Shown here: positions 5,314 to 7,633 of the stretch, in pieces
How positions within the stretch are numbered: the stretch's first letter is position 1
Layout of the letters: every line of letters begins with the position of its first letter
NCBI GenBank assembly: GCA_036403035.1
Contig: DASWRT010000487.1
Span: 1 to 7,633, forward strand
DNA: 7,633 bases
Reading direction: 5' to 3'
DNA from: DASWRT01 sp036403035
Lineage (GTDB): Bacteria > Pseudomonadota > Alphaproteobacteria > ATCC43930 > CGMCC-115725
Made by a program: the position numbers and the translations under genes
Notes under the pieces: generated by a model
Told to the model about the DNA's origin: nothing
Seen by the model: only the letters and a program-made list of their open reading frames with translations
The model's database searches: none

Positions 5314-6654
5314 ATGGTCCGCCGGCTGCTTCTGTTCCTTTGCCTCGCCCTACCGCTCGCCGGCTGCGGCGGCGTCGACGAGCGGCAGCAGCAGATATGC
5401 ACGGCTGCGTTGCAGACGATCGTCGGCGCCGATGCGTCGGTCGGATCGGTCGAGACGCTGCCGAGCACCGCGCACAGCGTCGTGCTGCGCTTCCGCGCCG
5501 CCGACGCGCCCGCGCGGCCGCAGGTGCTGGCCTGCCGGTTCGCAGGCGGCTGGGGCGACGGCGAGGACCGCGACGCGCTGAACGCGGTCAGCTTCAACGG
5601 CGAGCCGCTCGATCCGCTCCGGCTCGCCCTGCTGCGCCACGTGCTCGGCACCCCGACGCCGTCCGCGACGGAGGCCGGCGCCGGCGATGCGGGCACCGGC
5701 GGCGCGGCGGCGGGGGCGCAGGCGGAGCCGACGGATTCCGCGCGCGCCTTCGCCTTCCTGACGCAGCAGCTCCTGAACGGGATCGCGCTCGGCGCCCTGC
5801 TCGGGCTCGTCGCGCTCGGTTACGCGCTGGTCTACGGCATCACCGGCACCGTCCAATTCGCCTACGGCGAGCTGTTCATGATCGGCGCCTACATCATGGT
5901 CATCGGGATTTTCGCCCTGAACCCGATCGGCGGCTTCGCCATGCTGCTGCTGTCGATCGCCGCCGCCACCATCGTCACCGGCGGCTACGGGTTCGTCGCC
6001 GAGCGCATCGTCTACCGGCCGCTGCGCCTCGAAGGGCGGCAGGCGCCGCTGGTCGCCGCGATCGGCCTGTCGATCGCGCTGCGGGAGTATGTCCGGCTGG
6101 TCCAGGGCGCGCAGAATCTGTGGCTTCCGGCGCAGCTTCCCGACCGCCTGGACCTGTTCGAGGCGGGCGGCTTCCAGGTCTCGATCGCGGGCGTGCAGAT
6201 GCTGATCCTGCTGCTCGCGACGGTGTTCGCAGCGCTGCTCGGCTGGGGCCTCGCGAGCAGCCGTCCGGGCCGCAACTACCGCGCCTGCGCCGACGACGTC
6301 GGCATGGCGGCGCTGGTCGGCGTCGACGTCGCGCGCACCGTCGGCGTCACCTTCGCGGTCGGTGCGGGGCTCGCCGCGGTCGCGGGCGCGATGGTCGCGC
6401 TGCTCTATGGCGAGGCCGACTACACCATGGGGTTCCTGTTCGGCTTCAAGGCCCTCGGCGCCGCGCTCCTCGGCGGGTTCGGGTCGCTGCCCGGCGCGCT
6501 CGCCGGCGGCATGCTGCTCGGCGTCTTCGAGGCGCTCTGGTCGGCCTACTTCGGTCTCGACTATAAGGATGTCGCGATCCTGGGACTGCTCATGCTGATC
6601 CTGCTGCTTCGCCCCAACGGGCTCTTCGGACGCCCGGCGGCGGATGCGACCTGA
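5314..6654 (+). CDS. LivH-type branched-chain amino acid ABC permease with N-terminal lipoprotein-like domain
   Basis: This 446-residue protein has two parts. Residues about 149-446 (298 residues; E. coli LivH has about 308) are a LivH-family inner-membrane permease: 'LNGIALGALLGLVALGYALVYG', 'GELFMIGAYIM', 'RACADDVGMAALVGVD' (the cytoplasmic loop that contacts the ATPases), 'MGFLFGFKALGAALLGGFGS' and 'LLLRPNGLFG', with about eight hydrophobic segments. Residues 1-18 form a lipoprotein-type signal, MVRRLLLFLCLALPLAGC, with lipobox LAGC and Cys18. Residues 19-112 look like a small extracytoplasmic domain with Cys29 and Cys74, which could form a disulphide. Residues 113-145 are an Ala/Gly/Pro linker. 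All parts lie in one uninterrupted frame. LivH N-termini face the periplasm as far as I know, so the topology is consistent. No LivM, LivG, LivF or binding-protein gene is adjacent; putA follows after 48 bases. The substrate is unknown. The permease call is firm; the N-terminal reading is inference. Confidence 0.88.
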   Translation: MVRRLLLFLCLALPLAGCGGVDERQQQICTAALQTIVGADASVGSVETLPSTAHSVVLRFRAADAPARPQVLACRFAGGWGDGEDRDALNAVSFNGEPLDPLRLALLRHVLGTPTPSATEAGAGDAGTGGAAAGAQAEPTDSARAFAFLTQQLLNGIALGALLGLVALGYALVYGITGTVQFAYGELFMIGAYIMVIGIFALNPIGGFAMLLLSIAAATIVTGGYGFVAERIVYRPLRLEGRQAPLVAAIGLSIALREYVRLVQGAQNLWLPAQLPDRLDLFEAGGFQVSIAGVQMLILLLATVFAALLGWGLASSRPGRNYRACADDVGMAALVGVDVARTVGVTFAVGAGLAAVAGAMVALLYGEADYTMGFLFGFKALGAALLGGFGSLPGALAGGMLLGVFEALWSAYFGLDYKDVAILGLLMLILLLRPNGLFGRPAADAT

Positions 6655-6702
6655 ACGGTACCGCCTGCAACCCTCGTCCCGACCTCGAACCCGGCGCCGA
6701 CC

Positions 6703-7633
6703 ATGACGATGATCCTCTCCGCCCCGCTGCCGCCCGCCGATCCGCTCCGCACCGCGTTCCGCGAGGCCTACCGGGCCGACGAGAACGAGACGATCGAACG
6801 CATCCTCGCCGCGGCGCGGACGGCGCTGCCGGCGCCGGCCCGCGACCGCGTCGCCGAGAAGGCCCGCCATCTCGTCTCGACCGTGCGTGCAGGCCGAATC
6901 GGCAAGGGCGGCATCGACGCGTTCCTGCACGAGTACGCGCTCTCCTCGCAGGAGGGCATCGCGCTGATGTGCCTCGCCGAAGCGCTGCTGCGCATTCCCG
7001 ACGCCGAGACGGTCGACCGGCTGATCCGCGACAAGATCGGCAGCGCCGATTGGGAGCGCCATCTCGGCCGCTCGGACTCGGTGTTCGTCAACGCTTCGAC
7101 CTGGGGGCTGATGCTGACCGGGCGGCTGGTGAAGGGCGAGGTCGCCGACCGCGACCTGCGCGGCGCGCTGAAGCGGCTCGTCTCGCGCTCCGGCGAGCCG
7201 GTCGTGCGGCAGGCGGTGACGCAGGCGATGCGCATCCTCGGCCGCCAGTTCGTCATGGGCCGCACGATCGAGGAGGCGCTCGACCGCGCGAAGAGCGCGG
7301 AGAAGCACGGCTACCGCCATTCCTACGACATGCTCGGCGAGGCCGCGCGCACCGCCGCCGACGCGCGGCGCTATTTCGACTCCTACCGCAAGGCGATCGC
7401 CGCGATCGGGCGGCACGCCGACGGGCGCGACGTCGCCGACGCGCCCGGCATCTCAGTGAAGCTGTCGGCGCTGCATCCGCGCTATGAGCTGAACCAGCGT
7501 GAGCGTGTGATGACGGAGCTGCTGCCGCAGGTCCTTCAGCTCGCCCGCGAGGCGAAGGGCGTCGGCATCGGCTTCACGATCGACGCCGAGGAATCGGAGC
7601 GCCTGGACCTGTCGCTGGACCTGATCGAAGCGC
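6703..7633 (+). CDS. putA: PutA, bifunctional proline dehydrogenase / glutamate-semialdehyde dehydrogenase (N-terminal part, runs off the window)
   Basis: The first 310 residues of PutA are present; full proteins exceed 1,000. PutA oxidises proline to glutamate in two steps, with FAD in the proline dehydrogenase domain and NAD in the aldehyde dehydrogenase domain, passing electrons to membrane quinones. Diagnostic stretches are 'LMCLAEALLRIPDAETVDRL', 'WGLMLTGRLVKG', 'MRILGRQFVMG', 'YDMLGEAART' and the start of the catalytic barrel, 'GISVKLSALHPRYE' and 'FTIDAEESERLDLSLDL'. Lys253 and Asp294 fit E. coli Lys329 and Asp370, both shifted by 76. The ribbon-helix-helix DNA-binding head of E. coli PutA is therefore missing, so this PutA should not repress its own gene. 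I used the ATG at 6703; the ATG at 6709 is equally possible, and neither has a clear Shine-Dalgarno. The gene follows the permease closely and may share its transcript. Confidence 0.95.
   Translation, partial: MTMILSAPLPPADPLRTAFREAYRADENETIERILAAARTALPAPARDRVAEKARHLVSTVRAGRIGKGGIDAFLHEYALSSQEGIALMCLAEALLRIPDAETVDRLIRDKIGSADWERHLGRSDSVFVNASTWGLMLTGRLVKGEVADRDLRGALKRLVSRSGEPVVRQAVTQAMRILGRQFVMGRTIEEALDRAKSAEKHGYRHSYDMLGEAARTAADARRYFDSYRKAIAAIGRHADGRDVADAPGISVKLSALHPRYELNQRERVMTELLPQVLQLAREAKGVGIGFTIDAEESERLDLSLDLIEA

Noticed and set aside
5187..6566. A 459-codon plus-strand frame overlapping the permease, including an ATG at 5298.
   Set aside because: It is a shifted frame of the permease gene with Arg/Ala-rich translation; only the frame from 5314 gives the signal sequence and LivH motifs.
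6656..6663. The palindrome CGGTACCG just after the permease stop.
   Set aside because: An 8-base self-complementary word with no flanking symmetry is expected by chance and could not form a stable hairpin.
5350..7416. A 688-codon open frame on the minus strand opposite the permease and putA.
   Set aside because: It spans two clearly real genes and their gap. Its Arg/Ala/Gln/Asp-rich composition is what the complement of such genes gives, and it has no family motifs.

Overview
The window is GC-rich DNA (about 70 % by eye, not counted) with tightly packed genes, a strong G/C preference at third codon positions, and long spurious open frames on the antisense strands. Gene content and protein style (short RlpA ending 'TAAS...NDRGPY', AidB-type acyl-CoA dehydrogenase, LivH-type permease, PutA without a DNA-binding head) fit an alphaproteobacterium, perhaps Hyphomicrobiales or Rhodospirillales. 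That placement is inference from style, not a database match. I see no RNA gene, insertion sequence, CRISPR array or phage gene, and no stretch over 300 bases without a gene.

Layout. (1) The last 23 codons of an unrecognised plus-strand gene end at 74, overlapping tail-to-tail by 8 bases with (2) a minus-strand GT1/UGT-type glycosyltransferase (67-1404). (3) Upstream of it on the same strand, 78 bases away, is an AraC-family regulator with an N-terminal cupin (1483-2355). (4) Divergent from the regulator across a 130-base gap is a DUF2000 protein (2486-2896). The gap holds a TTGACA hexamer facing the regulator and a GGTGC-N7-GCACC inverted repeat. (5) Two perfect short hairpins lie between the DUF2000 gene and a secreted RlpA-like double-psi beta-barrel protein (2981-3448, TTG start). 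(6) Convergent with rlpA is aidB (3539-5188, minus), with a textbook Shine-Dalgarno. (7) Divergent from aidB is a LivH-type branched-chain amino acid permease (5314-6654) carrying an unusual N-terminal lipoprotein-like head. (8) 48 bases after it begins putA (6703 to the window end, incomplete).

How the genes may work together. Two groupings are plausible. The first is the regulator with its flanking genes: AraC protein, glycosyltransferase and the divergent DUF2000 gene. The second is the amino-acid pair, a LivH-like permease followed on the same strand by proline catabolism. The permease has no LivM, LivG, LivF or binding-protein gene beside it here. AidB and RlpA look like stand-alone genes.

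Most of the window is ordinary chromosomal sequence. The most unusual item is the lipoprotein-LivH fusion. I found no convincing new multi-gene system.
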